A program made the translations under genes and the position numbers. Below are positions 36,845 to 45,533 of a stretch of 64,000 bases of DNA, in pieces; positions within the stretch are counted from its first letter, which is position 1, and the number at the start of each line of letters is the position of its first letter. The stretch comes from Citrifermentans bemidjiense Bem (GTDB lineage Bacteria; Desulfobacterota; Desulfuromonadia; Geobacterales; Geobacteraceae). The stretch is from assembly GCF_000020725.1 (NCBI RefSeq), contig NC_011146.1, positions 3,161,501 to 3,225,500 on the forward strand. Reading direction: 5' to 3'. The notes beneath the pieces are model-generated. The model searched no databases, was not told the origin of the DNA, and was given only the letters and a program-made list of their open reading frames with translations.

Positions 36845-37777
36845 ATGAAAAGAATAACGGCAGCATTCAAACCGGCTGTCATCGCTATCTGCGTTATCGT
36901 GGCAGCCTTCGCGTATCTTGCCGGTTGCAGCGGCGGAGGAGGCGACGCCAGCAAAGGGACCCTCAAGCTTTCCATAACCGACAGGCAAAGCGACAACTTC
37001 GGCAAGGTAATCATCGCCATACGCGAGATACGGGTAGTCCCCAGAGGATTTGAAGGCGCAGCCGACAACGATGCCAACCTGCCGGTGCTGGTCCGGTTCA
37101 CCACGCCCAAAGTGATCGACGTCATGGCCTTGAGGTTTATCCAGGAACCCCTGGGAGACATCATCCTCCCCGCAGGGAACTACAGCCAGATCAGGCTGGT
37201 CCTGGAACCCAACCCCACGGGCAATCGTCCCCCGGTCAACTACCTCACGCTCAGCAGCGACGTCAACGGCACCAATCCGATTCCCCTGGACACCCCCAGC
37301 GGGCAGCAGTCCGGGCTCAAGGTGCTCGGGCCGATCGAGGTAAAGGCCGGAATCATCAACGCAGTCATGATCGACTTCGACCCCAACACCGCCATAGTTT
37401 CGCGAGGCAACGGCGGCTACAACCTGAAGCCGACCGGGATCAGGATGGTGCAGATGGCAAACGAACTGCCGCAGTTCGGTTCCATCGTCGGCAACGTCAG
37501 TTCCAGCTTCGGGCATTGGTCCAGCGCCACCGTCGCCATCAAGAGGCGCGGGACGGTTAACGACACCGACCCCATCGCCGCCGGGCGCATCTTCTCCAGT
37601 TACACCAGCGGCAGATGGCAGGCCCCCTTTGCCGCCTTCGTACCGGCGGCCAGCGGCAGCCTCGGCTATAAGACGTTCATAACCACGAACGGCTTCGCCT
37701 TGTATTCGTCCCAGACAGTATCGGTGGTACAGAATCAGGCGACCGATCTGGGCGAGATAGTACTGACACCACGGTAA
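36845..37777 (+). CDS. DUF4382 lipoprotein
   Basis: The 310-residue product has a lipoprotein signal (hydrophobic core, then LAGC with Cys 28) and a glycine-rich linker. The mature part begins GTLKLSITDRQSDNFGKVII, the start of DUF4382, a beta-sandwich of unknown function in exported proteins, and continues with LPAGNYSQIRLVL and GIINAVMIDFD. A second beta domain may follow from about residue 215 (GSIVGNVSSSFGHW). AGGAGGAGA precedes the ATG. It is the second gene of the riboswitch unit and ends before a GC hairpin. Confidence 0.85.
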   Translation: MKRITAAFKPAVIAICVIVAAFAYLAGCSGGGGDASKGTLKLSITDRQSDNFGKVIIAIREIRVVPRGFEGAADNDANLPVLVRFTTPKVIDVMALRFIQEPLGDIILPAGNYSQIRLVLEPNPTGNRPPVNYLTLSSDVNGTNPIPLDTPSGQQSGLKVLGPIEVKAGIINAVMIDFDPNTAIVSRGNGGYNLKPTGIRMVQMANELPQFGSIVGNVSSSFGHWSSATVAIKRRGTVNDTDPIAAGRIFSSYTSGRWQAPFAAFVPAASGSLGYKTFITTNGFALYSSQTVSVVQNQATDLGEIVLTPR

Positions 37778-37788
37778 GAGCAAACCTG

Positions 37789-37820
37789 CGGCGCCGGTCC
37801 TTCACAGAGGGCCGGCGCCG
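37789..37820 (+). terminator. GC-rich hairpin after the DUF4382 gene
   Basis: CGGCGCCGG (37789-37797) and CCGGCGCCG (37812-37820) form a stable hairpin followed only by TTGTTG. It may be a weak terminator or a processing signal, with read-through to the hemerythrin gene. Confidence 0.55.
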
Positions 37821-37836
37821 TTGTTGGGAGAGCGGT

Positions 37837-38274
37837 ATGCCTATAATTCAATGGAATGTAAATCTTTTGGTGGGAATACAGGAAATCGACCGGCATCACA
37901 AGCAGTTGGTGCAATCGCTGAACACGGTCTATGACGAGTTTCGGGAAGGTAAAGAGATCGAGTTGTCGTTCCTGCAGGAGTTGATCGCCTACGCCGCTCA
38001 CCACTTCGCCTGTGAAGAGCAATGGATGAAGAAGACGGGGTACCCCAAGCTGCAAGCCCACCGGGAAGAGCATGCCCTCTTCACCAGCAGGGTCGCCGAT
38101 TTCAAGACGGGCCTGAAAGACAACGGCAAGATATCAGTAGAGTTGATCTGGTTTTTGTGCAACTGGGTGACGCACCACATAGGCGAAAGCGATGCCGAGT
38201 TCGGACGCTTCGTCGATGTCCACAACATCCGTACCAGGGGCGACCAGCCCGGCAAGATCGCCGGCGACAGCTGA
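37837..38274 (+). CDS. Bacteriohemerythrin
   Basis: The 145-residue protein is a four-helix diiron O2-binding hemerythrin. Iron ligands are seen as IDRHHKQLV (H about 20), HHFACEE (H and E at about 55-60), HREEHALF (about 74-81) and HHIGESD (about 113-119). The length is that of single-domain cytoplasmic hemerythrins, which bind or deliver oxygen; it might serve oxygen sensing or scavenging in an anaerobe. It follows the riboswitch unit on the same strand, 16 nt after a GC hairpin. It is convergent with a ferritin-like gene. Confidence 0.93.
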   Translation: MPIIQWNVNLLVGIQEIDRHHKQLVQSLNTVYDEFREGKEIELSFLQELIAYAAHHFACEEQWMKKTGYPKLQAHREEHALFTSRVADFKTGLKDNGKISVELIWFLCNWVTHHIGESDAEFGRFVDVHNIRTRGDQPGKIAGDS

Positions 38275-38288
38275 CATCAGCGGGCCGT

Positions 38289-38780
38289 TTAGGGCTGCGG
38301 CAACGACTTCAGGTACTCCCGCAGCGCTTCCACATGCTCCCTGTCGTGGTCCATCATCGCCTGGAAGAGCTTCTCCAGTTCGCTATCGGCGAAGATCACG
38401 ATGGTGGACATGTGCAGCACCGCCATCTGCTCCTCCAGCTTGATCGCCAGGGTGAGCGCCTCCACCTCAGACAGGGTCGACGCCATCAGCTGGTCGACCT
38501 TCTCTTCCAGCTTCTGCAGACTGACCATCGCCTTGGTCAGATCAGTATTCACCCCCGACATCCCCACGCCCTGCATCCTGGCCGCCATGGCGAACTGCTG
38601 CGCGTGGCTCTCTTCCTCAAGCGCCGTCTTGCTCCAAAGCCTTGACAGCGGCTTGTTGTCGGCGAAACTGCGTGCGAAGTGGTAGTAGAGCTCCGCGCCC
38701 TTAAGCTCGAACCGCTTGCACCTGTCGATGAAGTGGAGTTGGTCCATGGTCAATCTGGCTGCGGCTTCCTTTTCGATCAT
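38289..38780 (-). CDS. Ferritin-like / rubrerythrin-type diiron protein
   Basis: The 163-residue product is a four-helix ferritin-like protein. Candidate metal ligands are seen in ELKGAELYYHFA, ALEEESHAQQF (ExxH), KLEEQMAVLHM and MMDHDREHVEAL. No rubredoxin domain is present. The ATG at 38780 has GAGGTG upstream. It lies tail to tail with the hemerythrin gene, with a 14-nt gap, so both may serve oxygen and iron handling. Exact activity is unknown. Confidence 0.75.
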   Translation of the reverse strand: MIEKEAAARLTMDQLHFIDRCKRFELKGAELYYHFARSFADNKPLSRLWSKTALEEESHAQQFAMAARMQGVGMSGVNTDLTKAMVSLQKLEEKVDQLMASTLSEVEALTLAIKLEEQMAVLHMSTIVIFADSELEKLFQAMMDHDREHVEALREYLKSLPQP

Positions 38781-38890
38781 AAAAACACCTCGGAACAATA
38801 GGTTTGCAGCATATAGGGCTATTCGGACAAAGGAAGATTTACTTGAATAAGCATCCTCATCCTGCAACATGATCGTGCCATTTAAAGAAA

Positions 38891-38921
38891 CAGGGGACTA
38901 GCTGCATGTGCTAGTCCCCTG
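38891..38921 (-). terminator. Terminator after tRNA-Gln
   Basis: CAGGGGACTAG and CTAGTCCCCTG are perfect 11-bp arms with a 9-nt loop, followed on the minus strand by TTTCTTT. It lies 8 nt past the CCA end. Confidence 0.85.
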
Positions 38922-38928
38922 AATTGTT

Positions 38929-39003
38929 TGGCTGGGGCGCCAGGGATCGAACCTGGGAATGACGGGATCAAAACCCGTTGCCTTACCGCTTGGCGACGCC
39001 CCA
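38929..39003 (-). tRNA. tRNA-Gln (UUG), CCA encoded
   Basis: The 75-nt gene on the minus strand starts TGGGGCGTCGCCAAGCGGTA and folds as a full cloverleaf: acceptor TGGGGCG/CGCCCCA, anticodon arm CGGGT-TTTGATC-CCG style with TTG anticodon, and TpsiC arm around GGTTCGATCC. The CCA end is encoded. It lies 11 nt after ispE and is probably transcribed with it. Confidence 0.97.
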
Positions 39004-39014
39004 ATATTTGATTT

Positions 39015-39857
39015 TTAAATGGTCCTGACGGCGGCTGCGAACCAGCCACGCGCTTTTGCTATCTCAGCTGCCGCATGTCGCGCCGCGCTTTCGCTCTCGA
39101 AAAGACCGAAAACGGTGGAGCCGCTTCCTGACATCAGCGACCCGCGGGCACCTGCTGTCAACAGCACCTCTTTCAGTTCGCTCACCAGGGGGAATCTCCC
39201 GCAGGTGACCGGCTCCAAATCGTTGGAAAGGAGCTCGCAGACCTCGTTGAGGCTGCTGTATGAACGCGGGATTATAGTGGCGGGATCCGGCGTTGTCAAC
39301 CTTAAATTTTGATACACCCAGGCAGTGGAAACATGTATCCCGGGATTCACCAGCACCACCCAGAGGGAGGGAACTTCTTCCAGCGCGGTGAGGCGGTCGC
39401 CGATCCCCTCGGCAAGGGCGGGCTTTTTGAAGACGAAGAACGGAACGTCGGCACCCAGCTTGACGCCGATCTCCATCAACCGCTCGTCCGTAAGACCCAA
39501 TTCGAGGAGCTCGTTCACTCCCATCAGGACAGTGGCGGCGTCGCTGCTCCCCCCCCCGAGCCCTGCCCCTACCGGTATCTTCTTGGCAATGGTGATCTCT
39601 ATGCCGACTTCCTTGTCCGAAAGCTTCAACAGTGCGTCGGCTGCACGCCAGGCTATGTTTCCCGGCCCGTCGGGCACCCCTTTCCTGCCGCAGGTAACCC
39701 GGATCCCGGGGGAATCGGAAAGGGCAATCTCTATCTCGTCGCAGAGGTCGACCCTCTGCATGATCATGCGCAGCTCGTGATAGCCGTCCGGCCTCTTGCC
39801 CAATACGTCCAGCCGGTAGTTGACCTTGGCCGGCGCCAGCAGTTGCAGTTTTTTCAC
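39015..39857 (-). CDS. ispE: 4-diphosphocytidyl-2-C-methyl-D-erythritol kinase
   Basis: IspE is the GHMP-family kinase of the MEP isoprenoid pathway. The 280-residue product has [23 protein letters not shown] (first 20 at about 7-26), the ATP site [17 protein letters not shown] (about 95-111) and the C-terminal [18 protein letters not shown]. The length is typical. GGAG precedes the ATG. It lies directly upstream of tRNA-Gln. Confidence 0.96.
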   Translation of the reverse strand: MKKLQLLAPAKVNYRLDVLGKRPDGYHELRMIMQRVDLCDEIEIALSDSPGIRVTCGRKGVPDGPGNIAWRAADALLKLSDKEVGIEITIAKKIPVGAGLGGGSSDAATVLMGVNELLELGLTDERLMEIGVKLGADVPFFVFKKPALAEGIGDRLTALEEVPSLWVVLVNPGIHVSTAWVYQNLRLTTPDPATIIPRSYSSLNEVCELLSNDLEPVTCGRFPLVSELKEVLLTAGARGSLMSGSGSTVFGLFESESAARHAAAEIAKARGWFAAAVRTI

Positions 39858-39896
39858 GACAACTCTCCTTGAGGTGTTTTGAAGATCCCACTTTTC

Positions 39897-39993
39897 TTGT
39901 CCCCCCTCCCCTCGCGGGAGGGGGAGAGCTGGAAAAAGCTCGGCAGCACAGTCTCCCCTCGCCCTCTGGGAGAAGGGCGGGGGTGAGGGAATC
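39897..39993. repeat. Two palindromic repeats between truD and ispE
   Basis: CCCCTCCCCTCGCGGGAGGGG and a second CCCTCGCCCTCTGGGAGAAGG palindrome lie side by side. They belong to the dispersed family listed at 6146-6180. Confidence 0.75.
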
Positions 39994-40006
39994 CCTGCAC
40001 ACCTAC

Positions 40007-41203
40007 CTATTCGCTCTTCATTATCTCGCTCATGACGCAGGTGGCGTAGGCGCCTCGCGGCAGCGAGAAGCCGACCAACAGGTCGGAGCCCTCCTGCTGC
40101 ACATCCGCCCCGGCGATAGGGACCCGCAATGGGCGCCGCTCCCCTTCCATACGCAGACCTCCCGAGAGGTTGAAGCTCTCCAGGGTTAACTCTTGCGCTG
40201 CCAGCACCTCGCGCTCAAGCTCGCCCTGCGCGCCGTGAGGCTCCATCATGGTGCAGCCGAACATGGGGCCGGTGGGGGAAATGTCGAAGGCTTCGGCGCG
40301 CGGCGCCTCCGCTGCCAGATCCTGCACCAGGAAACGGGCGCCGTTCTCGTGCTTGAAGGCGATGTCGCCGACGTTCACCTTGTCGAAGCTATCGAGCCTT
40401 TTTTCCAACACCAGGTCGAAGAGGGAGGACTGGAAGGCGGAGAGATACAACCTCTTCATGCGCGGCTGCACCGAGTTGAAGGCCCTCTCGAAGCCGTCCG
40501 GACGCTGCACTAGCCGGGTGAGCAGTTCGCGCTCGACCCGGAAATGCCCCGGGAAAAGCGCCAGGCTTTCCTCCACTTCGCCGCGCCGGTACGCCTCTAT
40601 GGCCTGGCGCCAGCGCTCGTCGGTCACCGCAGCCGGGTCGCCGATCAGCCGGTCCACCGCCGACTTGAACTCGCGGCGCAGCATCGCCGCCCCTATCTCG
40701 TGGGTGTTGCCTTGGGCACCGTAGCGCTGGACCCCGAAACGGTTGGGTACCCCGCGCCTGGTCATGACCTCCAACGCGGCCTCCGCATTCTTGACCGCGC
40801 CTTGGGCCACGTCGCGGACCCTGATGACGAAACGGTTTCCCTTGAGGTGACCGAGCCTCAACTTGTTGCCATGCATACGGGCCGAGAGGATCTTGATCCC
40901 CGGAATCTCAAGCGCCAGCACCTTATCGGGCGCCACGCGCGGTATGGAGACGGTTTGACGGGTGACGCCAATGGCATCCTTCATCCCGGCGTAGCCCAAA
41001 TCGCGCTCCTGGACACCCAGGGTCTTCGCGATGCGGCGCAGCGCCTCAAGCGTCGCAATGCCGCGCTTTTCCAGGACCGCGAAACAGTGCTCCCCCTGCC
41101 CGCTCGGCAGATAGGCCGGGATCTCCTCGACCAGGAAATCTTCCGGGCTCCCCTTGATGGTGCCGCCGGTCCCCGGGACCTCTGCTGTAAGATATATGGA
41201 CAA
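40007..41203 (-). CDS. truD: tRNA pseudouridine(13) synthase TruD, probable TTG start
   Basis: TruD makes pseudouridine 13 in tRNA-Glu. Seen are [20 protein letters not shown], then [17 protein letters not shown] with the catalytic Asp (about 76-92), [10 protein letters not shown], and [18 protein letters not shown] (about 151-168). The TRUD insertion domain follows. GGGAGGGG lies 2-6 nt before a TTG at 41203, which gives 398 residues. The nearest in-frame ATG (about 41245) would add about 14 residues with no family support. It is divergent from the glutamate dehydrogenase gene. Confidence 0.92.
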   Translation of the reverse strand: MSIYLTAEVPGTGGTIKGSPEDFLVEEIPAYLPSGQGEHCFAVLEKRGIATLEALRRIAKTLGVQERDLGYAGMKDAIGVTRQTVSIPRVAPDKVLALEIPGIKILSARMHGNKLRLGHLKGNRFVIRVRDVAQGAVKNAEAALEVMTRRGVPNRFGVQRYGAQGNTHEIGAAMLRREFKSAVDRLIGDPAAVTDERWRQAIEAYRRGEVEESLALFPGHFRVERELLTRLVQRPDGFERAFNSVQPRMKRLYLSAFQSSLFDLVLEKRLDSFDKVNVGDIAFKHENGARFLVQDLAAEAPRAEAFDISPTGPMFGCTMMEPHGAQGELEREVLAAQELTLESFNLSGGLRMEGERRPLRVPIAGADVQQEGSDLLVGFSLPRGAYATCVMSEIMKSE

Positions 41204-41399
41204 TGCCCCTCCCTGAATCCGTTTCCGCAACCACAGCATCATACCCAGTACCAGCTGCTCTTTCAACATCTTTCCATTCCACCCGCGGACAGAATCTGCA
41301 GGAACGGCGACTAAAGAATTCGCCCGTAATGCCGACCAATAAGCATCGTCATAATGCTTCTCTGACAGCAATATTTATTTGTCGTGACACAATCCATGA

Positions 41400-41429
41400 T
41401 TGAGCAAAAAGGTTCAAGTTCGATATACT
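41400..41429 (+). promoter_or_regulatory. Predicted promoter of glutamate dehydrogenase
   Basis: TTGAGC (41400-41405) is followed after 18 nt by TATACT (41424-41429). The start near 41436 gives a leader of about 37 nt with AAGGGGAAC before the ATG. Confidence 0.55.
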
Positions 41430-41472
41430 GGCACCAGCAAAGACAACAGTTACGAGATAAGGGGAACTAAGC

Positions 41473-44433
41473 ATGAGCAGCACGGGCAATGTAAAAAAAG
41501 GAACATCTGCTGAGCTTGCAACGAACCGTAAGTGGCTGAAAGAGTCGATAAGTCCATACTTCTTCAGTGCAATGCGCGACGAACCCGAAGCTTTGAACGT
41601 ATTGGAGCTGGGATTGGGAACGCTCAGGCACAACCGGCGCCTGATACTTGCCGACCGCGACAAATCCCTGATACTGGCACGCGTCAACGCACCCGGGTCT
41701 CTGTACGACGCGCTGCGCCACTTCCAGGACCGCGAAATATCCTACGCCATGATCACCCACTCCGACGCTCCCATGCCCGGGATGCAGGAGGCGCTGGAGA
41801 TTCAGCGTTTCGAGTTCGACCGCAAGAAAAACGAGGAAGTGCTCGCCTGGAAGGAAGCGAAGGTTCCTGCCGGCATCGCGCGCAAGGTGGCGGCGGAACT
41901 CAAAAGGAGCTATCCCGAATTCGACCTGAAGGAATTCGACCGTCTGCTGCGTATCCTCTGGCTCAACAACGAAAGCTACGTCAGGGTCTCTTCGCCGCTG
42001 CGTGTGGCGCAGGTGCTCCAGTTGCACCAGAAAGCGAGCAGGAGCGGCGGCCTCTACCTCTACGTCGAGCCGAGCAGCATTCAACAGGTGTCTCGGGTCC
42101 ACTTCGCCGTAGGCAACCCCCCGCAAAAAGAGTTCCTGCTGCAGCTCATGGAGGTGTTCAACCGGCTCGACCTGGCGGTGAACCGGGCCTATTGCCTCAC
42201 CATCACCACCGGCGTCCACCCCTATTTCCTGGGGACCTTCCTGGTCAACCAGCGCCACGGCGGCGTGCTTGAGGCGGGGAGCGAGCTTTTCTCCCGCCTG
42301 CAAAAGGAGCTCTACAACACCCAGATCGTCTCCACCAGGGGATATACCTACCGTGAGTTCGTCACCACCGGCGTCATGTCCGGCGAGGACGCGTCCCTGA
42401 CCAACGCCTTTATCGCCTTCTGCCACACGAACCTGGCCCACAACCAGCCCGACCGCTTCGGCCTGGACGACGTGCAAAGCGCCTTCCACTCCCACCCGGA
42501 GATGTCGCTGCAACTGGTGAAGCTCTTCCGCGCCCGCTTCGATCCCGCCGTCACCGCTAGCGATCCGCGCTACCAGTCAATCCTGGAGGAAACGGTCGGG
42601 GCGGTGGAGGAATACAACACGGGGCACCGCTACCTGGACGAGATGCGGCGCACCATATACCGCTGCTGCCTCATCTTCATCACCCATACCTTGAAGACCA
42701 ACTTCTTCGTACTGGAAAAGCAGGCGCTGGCCTTCAGGCTCGACCCCACCTACCTAGCGGCGCTGGAAACCTCGTCCACCTCCGACCTCCCGCCGGCGCA
42801 GCCCTTCCGGGTGACCTTCTTCTTCAGCCGCTACGGCTTCGGCTACCACATAGGCTTCTCCGACATCGCCCGCGGCGGCTGGCGCACCGTCATCGCACGC
42901 AACGTGGACGACTACATCACCAACTCCAACACCATCTTCAGGGAGAACTTCGTGCTCGCCCACACCCAGCACCTGAAGAACAAAGACATCTACGAGGGTG
43001 GGTCGAAGCTGGTGCTGATCCTGAACGCGGCCGACCTGCAACGCGGAGGGGAGCGCGAACTGGAAGTCTGCCGCCTCTACAAGCTGCAGCACGGTGTCGT
43101 CAACGCCTTCCTCGACGTATTCGTCACCAGCGACGGCGTGGCGAAGAATCCAGCCGTGGTCGATTACTATCGCGAGGACGAGCCGATCGAACTGGGCCCC
43201 GACGAGAACATGCACGACTCCATGATCGAAAACATCGCCCGCATCTCCAAGCGGCGCGGCTACATCCTGGGGATCGGCATCATGTCCAGCAAGGAAGTAG
43301 GCATCAACCACAAGGAGTACGGCGTCACCTCCACGGGGGTGATCAAATTCGCCGAGATCACCATGGCCGAGCTGGGGATCGACATCTACCGCGACCCCTT
43401 CAGCGTGAAATTCACAGGGGGCCCCAACGGCGACGTCGCGGGGAACGCCATGCGCATCCTGCTGAACCGTGCCCCCAAGGTCGCCATCAAGCTGATACTG
43501 GACGGGACCGCCGCCTTGTGCGACCCGGAGGGAGCCGACCACGAGGAGTTGGGGCGCATCGTGCTCAAGCAGGACCTGGATGCGTTCGACCCGCTGCAGC
43601 TGCACCCCGGCGGCTTCATGCTCTTCAGAAGCGGCAGCCGCAGAGAGGGGCTGCGCGAACTATTCCGGAAGGTCACCCGCACCGGCGACGGAGTGCGCGA
43701 AGAGTGGATCTCCACCGACGAATTTTCCAAGTGGTACGGAAGCCTCCCCTTCACCGTCAAGGCCGATCTCTTCATCCCGGCAGGCGGCAGGCCCGAGTCC
43801 ATCGACAAGGACAACTGGCAGAACTACCTGCTGCCGGGGGGCGCGCCCTCGACCGCGGCCATCGTCGAAGGTGCCAACTCCTTCATCACCCCCGAGGCGC
43901 GCGTCCAACTGCAGAAAAAGGGCATCATCATCATGCGCGACGCCTCGGCCAACAAGTGCGGCGTCATCTCGTCATCCTACGAGATCATCGCCAACCTGCT
44001 GCTGTCCGAGTCCGAGTTCCTGGCCGAGAAGGAGCGCTATGTGCGGGACGTATTGGAGATCCTGGAAAAGCGGGCGGGAGACGAGGCACGGCTGATACTG
44101 AAGAGGCGCCGCGAGCAGCCCGGGCTTCTCTGCACCGAGATCTCCGACGCCCTAAGCGGCGAGATCAACGAGGAGTACGCCACCATCTACCGCTTCTTCC
44201 AGAACCGGCCCAACCTTTGCCTGCAGCCGATCTACCGCAAAGCGATTCTTGCCCACCTGCCGCGGATGCTGCGGGAAGAGCCGAAGTACGCAAAGAGGTT
44301 GAAGAACCTGCCGCGAAAGTATCTCTTCGCCATACTGGCTGCGGAAATAGGTTCGTCATTGGTTTACCGGGGAGACAAGGAGGCGGATCTGGAGGCAACG
44401 CTCAAAGGGCATCTGATGCGGCAGTTCGAGTAG
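41473..44433 (+). CDS. Large NAD-dependent glutamate dehydrogenase
   Basis: The 986-residue product is of the large NAD-GDH type (about 115 kDa), which deaminates glutamate to 2-oxoglutarate. The N-terminal 450 residues are a long regulatory or assembly region. The catalytic part begins about 460 with YGFGYHIGFSDIARGGWRT, followed by EGGSKLVLILNA, NHKEYGVTSTGVIKF, KFTGGPNGDVAGNAMRILL (nucleotide binding, about 640-660) and IVEGANSFITPEA. It is much longer than hexameric GdhA (about 450 residues). It stands alone, divergent from truD. Confidence 0.9.
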   Translation: MSSTGNVKKGTSAELATNRKWLKESISPYFFSAMRDEPEALNVLELGLGTLRHNRRLILADRDKSLILARVNAPGSLYDALRHFQDREISYAMITHSDAPMPGMQEALEIQRFEFDRKKNEEVLAWKEAKVPAGIARKVAAELKRSYPEFDLKEFDRLLRILWLNNESYVRVSSPLRVAQVLQLHQKASRSGGLYLYVEPSSIQQVSRVHFAVGNPPQKEFLLQLMEVFNRLDLAVNRAYCLTITTGVHPYFLGTFLVNQRHGGVLEAGSELFSRLQKELYNTQIVSTRGYTYREFVTTGVMSGEDASLTNAFIAFCHTNLAHNQPDRFGLDDVQSAFHSHPEMSLQLVKLFRARFDPAVTASDPRYQSILEETVGAVEEYNTGHRYLDEMRRTIYRCCLIFITHTLKTNFFVLEKQALAFRLDPTYLAALETSSTSDLPPAQPFRVTFFFSRYGFGYHIGFSDIARGGWRTVIARNVDDYITNSNTIFRENFVLAHTQHLKNKDIYEGGSKLVLILNAADLQRGGERELEVCRLYKLQHGVVNAFLDVFVTSDGVAKNPAVVDYYREDEPIELGPDENMHDSMIENIARISKRRGYILGIGIMSSKEVGINHKEYGVTSTGVIKFAEITMAELGIDIYRDPFSVKFTGGPNGDVAGNAMRILLNRAPKVAIKLILDGTAALCDPEGADHEELGRIVLKQDLDAFDPLQLHPGGFMLFRSGSRREGLRELFRKVTRTGDGVREEWISTDEFSKWYGSLPFTVKADLFIPAGGRPESIDKDNWQNYLLPGGAPSTAAIVEGANSFITPEARVQLQKKGIIIMRDASANKCGVISSSYEIIANLLLSESEFLAEKERYVRDVLEILEKRAGDEARLILKRRREQPGLLCTEISDALSGEINEEYATIYRFFQNRPNLCLQPIYRKAILAHLPRMLREEPKYAKRLKNLPRKYLFAILAAEIGSSLVYRGDKEADLEATLKGHLMRQFE

Positions 44434-44505
44434 CTGGACCCTTCAAAAAGACAGCTCCACGGTGAATTCGAGGGAATGTTGCTCTTGCCCCCCCTCCCCT
44501 TGCTC

Positions 44506-44652
44506 TTGGTCCCCCCTCCCCTTGCGGGAGGGGGTTAGGGGTGGGGGAAGGTGCCATCATTTCCATCCTGAGCGGCTTCACCCACCCCTCGGCCCCCTCC
44601 CGCCTTCGCGGACCGAAGCGCTACGGCGCGCAGGCCCGTCAAGGGAGGGGGA
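44506..44652. repeat. Composite palindromic element, copy 1 (about 147 bp)
   Basis: Two palindromes, CCCCTCCCCTTGCGGGAGGGG and CCCCCTCCCGCCTTCGCG ... AAGGGAGGGGG, are joined by about 40 nt. The whole unit occurs again in reverse orientation at 62433-62578, with the second half (TTCACCCACC to AGGGAGGGGG) nearly identical. It fills most of the gap between the glutamate dehydrogenase gene and trmB. Confidence 0.85.
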
Positions 44653-44688
44653 GACTGTTCCCGCCAATCCTTGATGAGCCAAAAGAAA

Positions 44689-44718
44689 AACGCCGGCGCG
44701 TTTTATAGCGCCGGCGTT
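44689..44718. terminator. Bidirectional terminator between glutamate dehydrogenase and trmB
   Basis: AACGCCGGCGC and GCGCCGGCGTT arms flank an 8-nt loop. An A run lies on the left and TTCGTGTTT on the right. It can end both convergent transcripts. Confidence 0.85.
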
Positions 44719-44758
44719 CGTGTTTCTCGTCCCCCGAGGGAGCGTGCAGGCGCCCTTC

Positions 44759-45382
44759 CTACTTCACCTTGTAGTGCAGGAAGTAGATCTTTTTCCCTTC
44801 GGCCATGAATTTCCGCATGTACTTCGACAGGTGGTAGCCGGGGAACTCGTGCCGGTACAGGTCGGTCCCGAACTGGTTCTGCAGCATGGAAACCTTGGGG
44901 AGCATCTCCGCCACGTCGATGCCGTAGTCGTCGAAGTCGGTGGCGAAATAAAAGTCGGCGCCCGGACGCATGTAGTCCATCATGAACTCGACGAACTCCC
45001 GGTTCACCAGGCGGCGCTTGCGGTGCCTTTTCTTAGGCCAGGGATCGGGGCAGTTGATATATAGCGCCGACAGCCCCCCCTTGGGGACGCGGTCGGTGAC
45101 GAACAGGCGCGCCTCGTCGCGCAGCACGCGGACGTTTTTGACCTCATGCCGGTCCATGCGGCGGCAGGTCTTGTAGCACCCCTTGTTGTAAAAATCGATG
45201 GCGACGAAGTTCACGTCCGGCTGATCCAGCGCCGTCTTCAGCATGAAGTCGCCCACGCCGCAGCCGATCTCCAGCGCGAGCGGGTTGTCGTTGCCGAACA
45301 CAGCGCTCCAGTTCGGCGGTTTCGGCAGGTCTTCCAAACGGATGTAATTGGGTGAATCAATGTGGATGAATGATTGCGTCAT
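44759..45382 (-). CDS. trmB: tRNA (guanine-N7-)-methyltransferase
   Basis: TrmB uses SAM to make m7G46 in tRNA. The 207-residue product has [17 protein letters not shown] (SAM motif I, about 36-52), [17 protein letters not shown] and the family signature [18 protein letters not shown] (about 109-126). AAGAGGGGCAG precedes the ATG at 45382. It stands alone, convergent with the glutamate dehydrogenase gene. Confidence 0.95.
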   Translation of the reverse strand: MTQSFIHIDSPNYIRLEDLPKPPNWSAVFGNDNPLALEIGCGVGDFMLKTALDQPDVNFVAIDFYNKGCYKTCRRMDRHEVKNVRVLRDEARLFVTDRVPKGGLSALYINCPDPWPKKRHRKRRLVNREFVEFMMDYMRPGADFYFATDFDDYGIDVAEMLPKVSMLQNQFGTDLYRHEFPGYHLSKYMRKFMAEGKKIYFLHYKVK

Positions 45383-45533
45383 CTGCCCCTCTTGCGTTTT
45401 AGTCGCGGGGAAGATAGCACAGCGAGCCGTTGGGGTGAAGGGGATTTTGTATGGCGGCACCCATTCCTTGCCATTTTTAACGGGACGTGTTAATTATATC
45501 CGGTTGAAATAAGGCAAAAAAAGGAAAGCAAGC

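Noticed and set aside
36521-37783. Minus-strand frame opposite the riboswitch-controlled genes
   Set aside because: It runs against two genes with signal peptides and ribosome sites and has no recognisable features.
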